DNA of 64,000 nucleotides from Chitinophaga sp. YR627 (GCF_900114995.1 NZ_FOUX01000009.1:170530-234529); one strand, 5' to 3'. Shown: positions 35,064 to 44,377, counted from the first letter of the stretch. Notes: generated by a model from the letters alone, not told the origin. Translations and numbers: made by a program.

Positions 35064-36887
35064 TTATTTTCTGATGATGTACCAGTTAACGCCATCAGTC
35101 TGTACTGTAATGAAAGTCCAGTCGTTGTAGATCATGTAATCAGCACCGCCTTCGATCGTACCAGCAGCTGGCTGGATCTTCACAGCGTTGTTGATATCAC
35201 CTGTACCGATCTTTTTGATCGTGTATATACGACCAGCGATACCAGCAGCAGGAGCTGGCAGTGTGATAGTGAGTGCACCAGCTGTTGCGTCAGCCAGTAC
35301 AGTATTATCAGTCTCGCTTAATGTATAAGATACCGCTGTTCTGTAAATTCTCATCTGTACAGAACCGTTCACTTCCAGTGTTGAGTTGGCAGGAGCGCTT
35401 GTACCTACAGCTACACCAGCAGCGAAGCTTTTATTACCGGCGAAGCTCTGGTTACCAGTTGATACCACACCTCGTTGAGCTGTCGTATGAGAAGCGTCTA
35501 CAGCACTTGCGTTTGGCAGGTTGAACGACACATCGTTAGTAGTCGCCTGAATATCGAAGTTTGTACCAACGCTATCAGTTTTGAAATTCACGTTCACGTT
35601 ATCAGTAGTACCTGTACCTGCTTTAATTGTGCGGATCGCTTTTGCGATAGCATCGAGGTCAAAAGGTCTTTTAGTCACTGTGCTACCTTCACGAACCAAT
35701 ACATCATAAGATGTAGCGGTAGCCGCGTTGGCTACTGTTGTCAGATCTAAAGTCCCATTGAGCGTAGTTGCGTTGGTTACTGCCAGTGTGTTGAGGGTAG
35801 TTCCACCAGTTACCGTCAGGTTGTTACCCAGGTTGGTAGCACCGGTTACTCCGAGTGTACCGCCTACTGTAGTTGCACCAGTCAGTGTAGAGGTACCAGT
35901 TACTGACAGATTATTACCCAGTGTAGTAGCACCGCTTACGTTGAGCGTGTTAGCTACAGTGGTTGCACCATTAAAGGTCTTATCGCCACCGAAAGTCTGT
36001 ACACCGGTAGTTACGATACCCGCTTGTGCAGCGCCTGCGGCAACGAGTTCCAGTTTATAGCTGGCAGTAGCAGCATCATAAGTGATACGGCCACCTCTGT
36101 TTACTTCAGCAGCAGCAACAGTGGTGATGAAGTCAGCGATAGACATATTGTTACCGCTGGACAGTGCCTGTAATTTATCCCAGTCAGATTTTTTCAGGAA
36201 ACCGTAGGTGGCGGTGGTAGATGGCGCCAGGATCGGTGCATTTACAGTTACCTCACCGGTTGCCACGTTTTCAGTCACGTTGAATGCTGCGTTTGCAGAG
36301 TCAGCGGTAGTTTTAATGTTGTTGAACAGGGTGTTGAAGGCTGTCTGCGGTAATGTTCTTTTAGCAACGACACCAGCAGCGCTCAGCATGATCACTTCCA
36401 GGGTGGTGTTATCTGCATTCACCGTGGAGAGTTTCACTTGTCTGTCAGCCTGTACGCCAATTGCTTCTACACCATTTGTACGGATAGACAGTGGCTGTGC
36501 GTCGGAAGTACCGATGTAATCAGTAGCAGCAGTACCTGCATTACCTTTCAGGCTCCAGTTAGCCAGTGCGTCAGCAGTGCTTGCGATTTTCACCCAGGCG
36601 CCTGCTTTTCTCATGTAGATACCTTCAGTAGTAGCACTACCGCTTGCCAGGTATACAACCATTCCATCTACGACATCAGTTCCGATGGCGGCGTCGATAG
36701 CGGTAAAGTTTGGAACTCTTGGCAGCAAGAGACCCTGCTTGGTACTATTCAGCTCGAGAATAGCTGATTTAGTGATCTGGGAGGGGTTGTCGCCAATCTT
36801 CATCTGAGCGTTGGCGGCGGTAGCTGCCAGCGTGATGCCACCAGCCAGAACGAGTGTACGGGAAGTGTTACGTATAACTGATTTCAT
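35064..36887 (-). CDS. Secreted repetitive protein sharing modules with its neighbour
   Basis: A 607-residue protein. Signal peptide 1-27 (ANA-Q), then the same N-terminal module as the neighbour (KSAILELNSTKQGLLLPRV, then GMVVYLASG and GIYMRKAGAW). A repeat region at about 300-395 has short units such as VSGATTLGNNLSVTG and TVGGTLGVTGATNLGNNL, typical of beta-solenoid or fibrous proteins. The C-terminal module (about 540-607: GRIYTIKKIGTGD, then WTFITVQTDGVNWYIIRK) is also related to that of the neighbour. No T9SS sorting domain and no catalytic motif are seen. It heads the three-gene run, with a 1.36-kb gene-free region upstream. Confidence 0.75.
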   Translation of the reverse strand: MKSVIRNTSRTLVLAGGITLAATAANAQMKIGDNPSQITKSAILELNSTKQGLLLPRVPNFTAIDAAIGTDVVDGMVVYLASGSATTEGIYMRKAGAWVKIASTADALANWSLKGNAGTAATDYIGTSDAQPLSIRTNGVEAIGVQADRQVKLSTVNADNTTLEVIMLSAAGVVAKRTLPQTAFNTLFNNIKTTADSANAAFNVTENVATGEVTVNAPILAPSTTATYGFLKKSDWDKLQALSSGNNMSIADFITTVAAAEVNRGGRITYDAATASYKLELVAAGAAQAGIVTTGVQTFGGDKTFNGATTVANTLNVSGATTLGNNLSVTGTSTLTGATTVGGTLGVTGATNLGNNLTVTGGTTLNTLAVTNATTLNGTLDLTTVANAATATSYDVLVREGSTVTKRPFDLDAIAKAIRTIKAGTGTTDNVNVNFKTDSVGTNFDIQATTNDVSFNLPNASAVDASHTTAQRGVVSTGNQSFAGNKSFAAGVAVGTSAPANSTLEVNGSVQMRIYRTAVSYTLSETDNTVLADATAGALTITLPAPAAGIAGRIYTIKKIGTGDINNAVKIQPAAGTIEGGADYMIYNDWTFITVQTDGVNWYIIRK

Positions 36888-37288
36888 AGTATAGGGATAG
36901 ATAAATTTTATGTTTAATTAATTGTTCTGATGTAATTGCAAACGACCTCCACCATGATTAAATCATGCACATCTATCGGCTGATAGTTTATTCTTTTTAA
37001 TAAACTACACAGACCAATTACCCGCGTTTGCCAGGCATTCAGTTTTTCAGTAAAAAATGTCAGGTTAAAAAAGGTAGTGGATGTGGTTATTGTTCACGTG
37101 TCTGTTTACGAAACGATTTATGCTGATGCCAAGTGAAACAACCTTAGCAGTATTGTATGGTGCAAATATCTAATATTATTAACAATCATGTTATGACATG
37201 AACGTATGATTTTGATTTATAAATAGGTTTTACATAGTATTGATTTTCATTTGTTTATTTTTTAAATATATGAGGAGCACTGATTACC

Positions 37289-37310
37289 ATATCCCTGAAT
37301 TCAGGGATAT
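37289..37310. repeat. 22-bp perfect palindrome
   Basis: ATATCCCTGAA followed by its exact reverse complement, centred on an EcoRI-type GAATTC. The outer arms TTACCAT/ATGGTAA extend it with an offset. It may be a protein-binding site or hairpin. Confidence 0.6.
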
Positions 37311-37433
37311 AGCAGTATGGTAACACTTTCATGTTATATTTAATACAAGTAGCAGATAGTCATATTAATATACGGTGGGTCATATAAATATCTGATAGCG
37401 GGAGCTGCTTATTGTTGGGAGTTAGGGGCGTTA

Positions 37434-37495
37434 CTGCGGGTTGAGGTGGGACGTCGGGCTGACGCCCTTTTTCGAGGCGTGCTATTGGGCGGTGT
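37434..37495 (+). repeat. 62-bp direct repeat, copy 1
   Basis: Identical to 37583-37644 except for one base (acgTcgg versus acgCcgg). It includes GGGCTGACGCCCTTTTT, a small hairpin with a T run. Confidence 0.9.
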
Positions 37496-37582
37496 TGTAT
37501 TGGGCCTAGGGATGGTTGATTCCCCCCTTGTCAAGAGGGACACTGGTTGTTGGTAGTTTGGTTGAGGTGAGTTGGGTAGTGG

Positions 37583-37644
37583 CTGCGGGTTGAGGTGGGA
37601 CGCCGGGCTGACGCCCTTTTTCGAGGCGTGCTATTGGGCGGTGT
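37583..37644 (+). repeat. 62-bp direct repeat, copy 2
   Basis: The second copy, 149 bp after the first. The bases after each copy are also related (GGGATGGTTGATT, then TGTCAAG), so the true unit is nearer 149 bp with a decayed second half. Confidence 0.9.
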
Positions 37645-37701
37645 GGGGCGTATTGGGCGGTGGGATGGTTGATTAAATCCCTGTCAAGCGGGGCAGACTC
37701 T

Positions 37702-37721
37702 CAAAGGGCTAAGGCCCTTTG
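37702..37721. repeat. Perfect 8-bp stem hairpin
   Basis: CAAAGGGC, loop TAAG, GCCCTTTG. No T run and no gene next to it. Confidence 0.5.
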
Positions 37722-37789
37722 TCTCCACCTTAACCCCTCCGCTGACGTGACTGTCTCTTAGGTAGTAGTCGTATATGAGAACTGTCGAT

Positions 37790-38155
37790 CTGTTTATCTA
37801 AACACTTATCTATTCCATATAGTCATCTAATCATCCATTTTCCCATCTCTTACTTTATCTGTCTGTCCATCTATCTAAACATTTATCGTTTCTATGTAAT
37901 CACCTAATTATCTGTTTACCCATCTCCTACTTTATCTGCCAGTCCATCTATCTAAACACTTATCTATTCCATGTAATCACCTAATCATCCATTTACCCAT
38001 CTCCTACTTTATCTGCCTCGTCCATCTATCTAAACACTTATCTTTTCCATGTAATTACCTAATTATCCATTTACCTATCTCCTACTTCATCTGTCTAGTT
38101 ATTTATCTAAACACTTATCTATTCCGTGTAGTCACCTAAGCATCCATTTACTTTA
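37790..38155 (+). repeat. 77-bp tandem repeat, about 4.7 copies
   Basis: The marker TATCTAAAC recurs at 37795, 37872, 37949, 38027 and 38104, a period of 77-78 bp. Each unit is pyrimidine-rich on the plus strand (CCATCTATCTAAACACTTAT, then GTAATCACCTAATCATCC, then TTACCCATCTCCTACTTTAT). The period is not a multiple of three and stop codons occur, so it is noncoding. Confidence 0.9.
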
Positions 38156-38187
38156 TCCGTTGGGTTATCACAAAGGGACATAAACAA

Positions 38188-38218
38188 AAAGATCCCGGAC
38201 TATTCGTCCGGGATCTTT
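38188..38218 (-). terminator. Terminator after clpC
   Basis: A perfect 13-bp stem AAAGATCCCGGAC / GTCCGGGATCTTT with a 5-nt loop and a T-rich end on the minus strand, 30 bases after the clpC stop. Confidence 0.92.
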
Positions 38219-38247
38219 ATCAAAACATTTCTATCAACTATGGCTTA

Positions 38248-40782
38248 TTATGCCTCTGATTTTTCGGATTTGTTACTCTTTGAAGAGTTCTTTAAAGTGA
38301 AGATCAGTTTCTGATTCTCCTTGTCCAGGTCTGCAATGAGGACATCTCCGTTATGGATGTTCATATTCAGAATTTCCTCTGCCAGTGGGTCTTCCAGGTA
38401 TTTCTGGATGGCTCTGTGCAGCGGACGGGCGCCGAACTGCTGATCGTAACCTTTCTCTGCCAGGAAGCCTTTGGCCTCTTCTGTCAGTTCCAGGCTGAAG
38501 CCCAGGTTCTGCAGGCGTTTCAGTACACTCTGCATAGTGATATCTATGATGGTATAGATATGTTCTTTGCTCAGAGAGTTGAATATGATCACATCATCGA
38601 TACGGTTCAGGAACTCAGGAGAGAAGGTACGTTTCAGTGCTTTTTCAATTACTGATTTAGTATTGTCTTCTTCGTTGTTTGCTTTTGCGGAGGTTGTGAA
38701 ACCAACGCCTGCACCGAAATCTTTCAGCTGACGTACACCGATGTTAGACGTCATGATGATGAGAGTGTTCTTGAAATCCACCTTACGACCCAGACCATCG
38801 GTCAGGATACCATCGTCCAGTACCTGTAACAGGATATTGTAGATGTCAGGGTGAGCTTTCTCGATCTCATCCAGGAGGATTACGGAGTAAGGTTTGCGGC
38901 GTACTTTTTCAGTCAGCTGACCACCTTCTTCATAACCAACGTATCCCGGAGGCGCACCAATCAGACGGCTTACGGAGAATTTCTCCATATATTCACTCAT
39001 ATCGATGCGGATGAGGCTATCTTCTGAGTCGAACATATAACGTGCGAGGGATTTTGCCAGCTCGGTCTTACCAACCCCGGTTGGACCCAGGAAGATGAAA
39101 GTACCGATTGGTTTCTTAGGATCTTTCAACCCTACCCTGTTACGCTGGATCGCCTTTGTAACTTTTGAGATGGCTTCGTCCTGACCAACCACAGCGCCTT
39201 TCAGGTCTTCACCCATACGACGGAGTTTTTCAGTTTCAGCCTGTACCATGCGTTTAACAGGGATACCTGTCATCATGCTTACTACTTCTGCGATAGCTTC
39301 TTCGTCGATCGGATAACGTTTGTGCTTCACTTCTTCTTCCCAGACGTTCTTCGCTTTTTCCAGATCTTCTCCGAGTTTCTTTTCTGTATCGCGTAATGCA
39401 GCAGCTTCTTCAAAACGCTGGCTCTTTACGACTTTATTCTTTTCCTGCTTGATGTCTTCGATCTGTTTTTCCAGGTCGAGGATATTTTGCGGAACATTGA
39501 TATTTTTCAGGTGAACTCTTGCGCCTACTTCATCCAGTACGTCGATCGCCTTATCAGGTAACAGACGGTCTGTCATGTAACGGTCGCTGAGTTTTACACA
39601 CGCTTCGATCGCATCCTGAGAATAGCTTACGTTATGGTATTCTTCGTAGCGTGGTTTGATGTTATTCAGGATCTGAATAGTCTCATCCACGGTTGGAGGT
39701 TCTACCATTACTTTCTGGAAACGACGGTCTAACGCGCCATCTTTCTCGATGTACATGCGGTACTCATCGAGGGTCGATGCACCGATGCACTGGAGTTCTC
39801 CACGAGCCAGGGCCGGTTTGAAGATGTTGGAAGCATCCAGGGAACCTGAAGCACCACCTGCACCTACAATGGTATGGATCTCGTCGATGAACAGGATCAC
39901 ATCACGGTTTTTCTCCAGTTCGTTCATGATGGCTTTCATCCTTTCTTCAAACTGTCCGCGATATTTTGTCCCTGCTACCAGCGCCGCCAGATCAAGGCTT
40001 ACCACGCGTTTGTCAAACAGTACGCGGGACACTTTACGCTGTACGATACGCAGCGCGAGGCCTTCTACGATAGCTGTTTTACCAACACCCGGTTCCCCGA
40101 TAAGGATCGGATTGTTCTTCTTACGGCGGGATAATATCTGCGATACACGCTCAATTTCCTGCTCGCGACCAACAATAGGGTCTAAGCTGCCACTCTCGGC
40201 CAGCTTGGTAATATCCCTGCCGAAATTATCGAGCACAGGGGTTTTGGACTTGGTATTGGTTTGTTTAGCCTTGGAGGCAAAGCTCTTACGCTCATCTTCA
40301 AACTCCTCTTCTCCAGGATCATCAAACTCTGCCTTAGGATCGGCTGATTTTACGAAGCCCAGTTCGTTTTTAAAAGTGTCGTAATCCACGTCAAACTGTT
40401 GTAAGATTTGTGTACAAACGTTTTCTTTATTCTTGAGGATTGAAAGCATTAAATGCTCGGTTTCCACGGTTGGGCTTTTGAGGGCTTTTGCCTCGAGCAC
40501 GGTAACACGTATAACCTTTTCTGCCTGCCTTGTAAGCGGTAGACTGTTGATATTGGCAATATTTTTTCCTGTTTTATCTTTTACGGCCAACTCAACCTCT
40601 TTACGAAGTTCATAAAGGTCTACATTTAAGGCCTGCAGAATTTTAACAGCTGTCCCTTCCCCTTCTCGAATTATGCCTAGCAGCAGGTGCTCTGTGCCGA
40701 TGAAATCATTTCCCAAGCGTAAAGCTTCCTCTCTGCTAAACGAAATGATCTCCTTTACTTGCGGTGAAAAATTCTGGTCCAT
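38248..40782 (-). CDS. clpC: ATP-dependent Clp protease ATP-binding subunit ClpC
   Basis: An 844-residue Hsp100 unfoldase that feeds proteins to ClpP. The Clp N-domain repeats span about 1-145. The first AAA+ domain has Walker A GEPGVGKTA and Walker B VILFIDEIHTI. The short UVR-like coiled middle region (about 420-480) is typical of ClpC rather than ClpB. The second AAA+ domain has GPTGVGKTE and VILLDEIEKAHPD. The C-terminal D2-small domain ends in a Lys/Ser-rich tail. Length and order are normal. No McsA/McsB partner is next to it. It has its own terminator. Confidence 0.97.
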   Translation of the reverse strand: MDQNFSPQVKEIISFSREEALRLGNDFIGTEHLLLGIIREGEGTAVKILQALNVDLYELRKEVELAVKDKTGKNIANINSLPLTRQAEKVIRVTVLEAKALKSPTVETEHLMLSILKNKENVCTQILQQFDVDYDTFKNELGFVKSADPKAEFDDPGEEEFEDERKSFASKAKQTNTKSKTPVLDNFGRDITKLAESGSLDPIVGREQEIERVSQILSRRKKNNPILIGEPGVGKTAIVEGLALRIVQRKVSRVLFDKRVVSLDLAALVAGTKYRGQFEERMKAIMNELEKNRDVILFIDEIHTIVGAGGASGSLDASNIFKPALARGELQCIGASTLDEYRMYIEKDGALDRRFQKVMVEPPTVDETIQILNNIKPRYEEYHNVSYSQDAIEACVKLSDRYMTDRLLPDKAIDVLDEVGARVHLKNINVPQNILDLEKQIEDIKQEKNKVVKSQRFEEAAALRDTEKKLGEDLEKAKNVWEEEVKHKRYPIDEEAIAEVVSMMTGIPVKRMVQAETEKLRRMGEDLKGAVVGQDEAISKVTKAIQRNRVGLKDPKKPIGTFIFLGPTGVGKTELAKSLARYMFDSEDSLIRIDMSEYMEKFSVSRLIGAPPGYVGYEEGGQLTEKVRRKPYSVILLDEIEKAHPDIYNILLQVLDDGILTDGLGRKVDFKNTLIIMTSNIGVRQLKDFGAGVGFTTSAKANNEEDNTKSVIEKALKRTFSPEFLNRIDDVIIFNSLSKEHIYTIIDITMQSVLKRLQNLGFSLELTEEAKGFLAEKGYDQQFGARPLHRAIQKYLEDPLAEEILNMNIHNGDVLIADLDKENQKLIFTLKNSSKSNKSEKSEA

Positions 40783-40819
40783 TGTGAGAATATTAAATTA
40801 TTAAAACCCTTACGGGGAC

Positions 40820-40849
40820 TTGCTTATACAATATTAGCAAATAATTTTG
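40820..40849 (+). promoter_or_regulatory. Promoter of the STAS-domain gene
   Basis: TTG (40820-40822), 19 nt, TAATTTTG (40842-40849): a full match to the Bacteroidota consensus. The leader would be about 120 nt. Confidence 0.75.
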
Positions 40850-40976
40850 ATTTACCTTTACCCTAACACTTTAATAGTACAAGTGTACAATTGAGGGCTG
40901 TTAAGTAAGAAAGAAAGCTGTTATCTGGCAGGATTCCCGATTACTATTTACTAACTTATAAAAGAAAATCTTACTT

Positions 40977-41351
40977 ATGGAATTCAAAATTGATACCAAA
41001 GAAAAAATCCTGATCGTACAGCCTCAAATTACGCAACTGGATGCTAATTTGTCAGCCGGGTTTACCAGGGAGGTATCAGAATTGCCAGGTCTGGATGGAC
41101 GTAACCTTATACTGGACATGGCCTTAGTGGAAAAAGCCGATGCTGAAGGGATTAAAGCCATTTTAACAGTATATCACCAGCAGTATGACAGCGGACTATC
41201 CTGCGCGGTAACCGGCCTTAACAGCACTTTAACAAATGACCTTAAAAATGCCGATGAAACGGCGTATAACCTCGTCCCTACAATGTCTGAAGCCATTGAC
41301 ATGGTCATGATGGAAGACCTTGAAAGGGAATTATTGCAGGATGAGGAATAA
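40977..41351 (+). CDS. STAS-domain protein (anti-sigma-factor-antagonist-like)
   Basis: A 124-residue cytoplasmic protein with the STAS pattern: an N-terminal beta pair (EKILIVQPQITQLDAN), then GRNLILDMALVEKADAEGIKAIL, where the usual Ser of the SpoIIAA phosphosite region is replaced by Ala/Asp-type residues. A C-terminal helix (TMSEAIDMVMMEDLEREL) and an acidic tail follow. Lack of the phospho-Ser suggests it is not switched by a kinase in the SpoIIAA way. It is followed by rnz after 104 bases, perhaps co-transcribed. The partner is unknown. Confidence 0.75.
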   Translation: MEFKIDTKEKILIVQPQITQLDANLSAGFTREVSELPGLDGRNLILDMALVEKADAEGIKAILTVYHQQYDSGLSCAVTGLNSTLTNDLKNADETAYNLVPTMSEAIDMVMMEDLERELLQDEE

Positions 41352-41455
41352 TTTTTTCCCTCCTCTCACATTGATGCCATATTTTTCCGGAATGTGGAAT
41401 TCAATTCCATTTTCCGGAATAAATAAGGATTTTTGGTAAATATTTTTTTTCGTTC

Positions 41456-42364
41456 ATGTTTGCAGTCACCATTTTAGGTAATAACTCAGCTCTTCCCACG
41501 TTAGAAAGACATCCGACGGCTCAGATAGTGACATGTAATGATCAGCTGATACTGGTGGATTGCGGAGAAGGCACACAATTACAGTTTGCGCGCTATAAGA
41601 TCAGAAGGAGCCGCCTGAGATATATTTTCATCAGCCACCTTCACGGAGATCATTATTTCGGCCTTATCGGGCTTATAAACAGCCTTAGTCTGCTCGGACG
41701 GCAAGACCCCTTAACAGTGTTTGCCCCGCCCGAACTGGAGGCTATTTTACGGCTCCAGATGGAATGTTCCGGCACCATTCTGCAGTTTGAACTGCAGTTC
41801 GTACCATTGCTGGAAGAGAACCAGGGCGTTATCCTCGAAGATAAAGATCTGAAAGTCAGCTTCTTTCCTACCCAACACCGTATTCCCTGCTATGGATTTG
41901 TCTTTGAAATGCAGAAACGCAGGCGGAAGATCATTCCTGACCAGACCAAAGCGTATGAGATACCAGCCGCTTACTTCAGTAAATTACAGCAAGGCGCTGA
42001 TTATCAACGTAAAGATGGTTTGCTCGTCAAAAATGACTGGGTGACCCTGGCGCCGCCCACGGGTAAGAAGTATGTTTATTACGCAGATACACGTTTTTCT
42101 GAGGACCTGATCCCTTTTGCCAAAGACGCCGACCTGGTATACCATGAGACCACCTATCTGCACAATCTGGCAGAAAGAGCGGCAGAAAGGTTCCATAGTA
42201 CGACCATAGAAGCAGCCACACTGGCATTAAAGGCAAACGCCCACCGGCTCATTATAGGGCATTTCTCTTCGAAATATACCGATCTGACCCCATTTGAGGC
42301 AGAATGCCGGGAGGTATTCCCCAATTCCGATCTTGCACTGGAAGGCGTCAGTTATATCATCTGA
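41456..42364 (+). CDS. rnz: Ribonuclease Z
   Basis: A 302-residue metallo-beta-lactamase-fold nuclease that trims tRNA 3' ends. The metal-binding motif is SHLHGDHYFGLIGL near residue 65, with further His ligands in the usual places (FFPTQHRIPCYGF, HETTYLHN, IIGHFSSKY). The typical exosite arm is the middle basic part (about 150-190). The length is normal for short-form RNase Z. It shares a terminator with the convergent dapA. Confidence 0.95.
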   Translation: MFAVTILGNNSALPTLERHPTAQIVTCNDQLILVDCGEGTQLQFARYKIRRSRLRYIFISHLHGDHYFGLIGLINSLSLLGRQDPLTVFAPPELEAILRLQMECSGTILQFELQFVPLLEENQGVILEDKDLKVSFFPTQHRIPCYGFVFEMQKRRRKIIPDQTKAYEIPAAYFSKLQQGADYQRKDGLLVKNDWVTLAPPTGKKYVYYADTRFSEDLIPFAKDADLVYHETTYLHNLAERAAERFHSTTIEAATLALKANAHRLIIGHFSSKYTDLTPFEAECREVFPNSDLALEGVSYII

Positions 42365-42389
42365 CCCCTCCACATACCACATAAAACAC

Positions 42390-42426
42390 AGCGCCCCGTC
42401 CTGCCAGGCAGAACGGGGCGCTTTAT
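42390..42426. terminator. Bidirectional terminator between rnz and dapA
   Basis: AGCGCCCCGT and ACGGGGCGCT arms with an inner CTG/CAG pair, then TTTATTT on the plus strand. It lies between convergent genes. Confidence 0.9.
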
Positions 42427-42443
42427 TTCTACCGCTTCGCGGT

Positions 42444-43322
42444 TTACCTGTAGTTTTTGTTGAAAGCGGCGATACGGCTGTGTAAACCTTCGCTTACCGG
42501 CACTACCGGCAGGCGGAATACATTTTCGATCAATCCACCTTCTGCCATGAATGCTTTTACGCCGGCAGGGTTATTCTCTTCGAACATCAGGTCGAAGGAA
42601 TCCTGCAGTTTATAATGCAATTCACGGGCTTTTACGTTATCGCTGGCCAGCGCAGCCTTCACCATGTCAGATACGTCCTTCGCGAAGTAGTTAGCTGCCA
42701 CGGAGATCAGTCCGTCCATACCGGTTGCGATCTGAGGAAATGCCAGTGCATCGTCACCGCTGACAACCAGGAAATCCTTTGGTTTGTCCTTGATGATCTG
42801 CATACACTGTACCATGTCACCGCTGGCTTCTTTCATTGCCACGATGTTGGCTACCTCTTTCGCCAGGCGCAGGGTTGTCTGCGCTGTCATGTTACGACCT
42901 GTTCTGCCAGGTACGTTGTACAGGATGATCGGTTTGGGAGATGCTGCTGCAACGGCCTTATAGTGTTGGAACAATCCTTCCTGGCTGGGCTTACTGTAGT
43001 AGGGAGCAACGCTCAGTACAGCAGCAGCTTCATCCAGCGGACAGGTTTCGAGTCGCTTGACAACGTCGCGGGTATTGTAGTCACCAATGCCTACAACCAC
43101 CGGTACACGTTTATTCACCTTTTCGAAGGTAAATTTCATAATGTCCAGCTTCTCTTCTGAGCTAAGTGTAGGAGTTTCTCCGGTCGTCCCCAGGGATACT
43201 ACGTAGTCAACCCCGCCGGAAATCACATGATCAATCACTTTCTCCAAAGCATTCCAGTCGATGCTTTCGTCTTTTTTAAAGGGCGTAACCAGTGCCACAC
43301 CGGTGCCTTTCAATTGTTCCAT
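42444..43322 (-). CDS. dapA: 4-hydroxy-tetrahydrodipicolinate synthase
   Basis: A 292-residue class I aldolase that condenses pyruvate with aspartate semialdehyde, the first step committed to diaminopimelate and lysine. It has GTGVALVTPFKKD at the start, SLGTTGETPTLS (substrate-binding Thr pair), LYNVPGRTGRN (catalytic Tyr) and VAMKEASGD with the Schiff-base Lys. The length and motif spacing are normal. It feeds peptidoglycan synthesis, matching the PBP at 7 kb only in general function. accA lies upstream on the same strand, 101 bases away. Confidence 0.96.
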   Translation of the reverse strand: MEQLKGTGVALVTPFKKDESIDWNALEKVIDHVISGGVDYVVSLGTTGETPTLSSEEKLDIMKFTFEKVNKRVPVVVGIGDYNTRDVVKRLETCPLDEAAAVLSVAPYYSKPSQEGLFQHYKAVAAASPKPIILYNVPGRTGRNMTAQTTLRLAKEVANIVAMKEASGDMVQCMQIIKDKPKDFLVVSGDDALAFPQIATGMDGLISVAANYFAKDVSDMVKAALASDNVKARELHYKLQDSFDLMFEENNPAGVKAFMAEGGLIENVFRLPVVPVSEGLHSRIAAFNKNYR

Positions 43323-43423
43323 ATTGAGTGTAGATTCCAGATAACAAATTCCAAATCGCCCTCTTTATCAATCGTAAAGAGGTGCAAAGATTATAATTTG
43401 GAATGGTATATAACGAAATATTT

Positions 43424-44377
43424 TTAGCGCTCTTCAAAAAAGCCCATGTTGCTGAACTTGTCGATACGCTGCTCGATACGGGTATCGGCGTCGATCTTTT
43501 TCAGTTCTGCCAGGGTATCCTTGATCTTCTTCTTGAGAATTTCCGCCATTTCGTCCGGATTCACATGGGCACCACCGAGCGGTTCCTTGATAACACCGTC
43601 CACCAGGCCAAAGCGGCTCATATGATCTGAAGTCAGCTTCAGCTCTTCGGCAGCTTTCTCTTTGAAATTCCAGCTACGCCAGAGGATCGTGGAGCAGTTT
43701 TCCGGAGAGATTACTGTATACCAGCTGTTTTCCAGCATCAGGATCCTGTCGCCAATACCGATACCCAGTGCACCGCCAGAAGCGCCTTCACCGATGATGA
43801 TACAGATAACCGGCACCCGTAATTTCACCATTTCGAAAATATTACGGGCGATAGCTTCCCCTTGTCCGCGCTCTTCAGCTTCCAGACCAGGATAAGCACC
43901 AGGAGTATCTATCAGGGTAACAATAGGCTTGTTGAACTTTTCAGCCAGTTTCATGAGGCGAAGCGCCTTTCTGTAACCTTCCGGGTTGGCCATCCCAAAG
44001 TTGCGGATCTGACGCATTTTGGTATTTATCCCCTTCTGCTGACCAATGAACATGACAGTTTCACCATCGAGTTCGGCGAATCCACCGACCATGGCTTTAT
44101 CGTCTTTCACATTCCTGTCGCCGTGCAGCTCCACGAAATTGGTACACATCTTCTCGATGTAGGCGAGGGTATAGGGCCTATCGGGATGCCTACTGAGCAG
44201 TACCTTCTGGTAACTGGTCAGGTGGTCGTACACTTCAAGGCGGGTATCAGCGATCTTCTGCTCATACTCCTTTACTGTAGCTGTAACGTCTACACCCGAC
44301 TTTGCGCCATTCTCCTTCAGTTTTGCCAACTGATCATACAGGTCCTCAATAGGTTTCTCAAAATCCAGGAATTGCAT
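43424..44377 (-). CDS. accA: Acetyl-CoA carboxylase carboxyltransferase subunit alpha
   Basis: A 317-residue subunit that, with AccD, moves the carboxyl group from carboxybiotin to acetyl-CoA to give malonyl-CoA for fatty acid synthesis. It begins with the expected N-terminal helical arm (FLDFEKPIEDLYDQLAKL). It carries RHPDRPYTLAYIE, ELHGDRNVKDD, RQIRNFGMANPEGYRKALRL and TPGAYPGLEAEERGQGEAIA. The C-terminal part ends in a charged helix. Length and order are normal. No accD is in the window. The tRNA-Asp gene lies on the other strand directly upstream. Confidence 0.97.
   Translation of the reverse strand: MQFLDFEKPIEDLYDQLAKLKENGAKSGVDVTATVKEYEQKIADTRLEVYDHLTSYQKVLLSRHPDRPYTLAYIEKMCTNFVELHGDRNVKDDKAMVGGFAELDGETVMFIGQQKGINTKMRQIRNFGMANPEGYRKALRLMKLAEKFNKPIVTLIDTPGAYPGLEAEERGQGEAIARNIFEMVKLRVPVICIIIGEGASGGALGIGIGDRILMLENSWYTVISPENCSTILWRSWNFKEKAAEELKLTSDHMSRFGLVDGVIKEPLGGAHVNPDEMAEILKKKIKDTLAELKKIDADTRIEQRIDKFSNMGFFEER

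Larger units (their letters stand above)
36888..38247. other. 1.36-kb gene-free region with two repeat families
   Basis: From left to right: an A+T-rich upstream region of the 607-residue protein gene (to about 37280), a 22-bp palindrome (37289-37310), a 149-bp-spaced duplication (37434-37644), a short hairpin (37702-37721), a 77-bp tandem repeat (37790-38155) and the clpC terminator (38188-38218). No open frame is convincing. Confidence 0.75.

Noticed and set aside
37790..38155. CRISPR array
   Set aside because: The 77-bp units are contiguous and similar over their whole length, without short repeats separated by unrelated spacers, and no cas gene is in the window.
39749..40384. Plus-strand frame of 211 codons opposite clpC
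   Set aside because: It mirrors the clpC ATPase domain, is Ser/Arg-rich without motif, and has no separate promoter; clpC explains the region.
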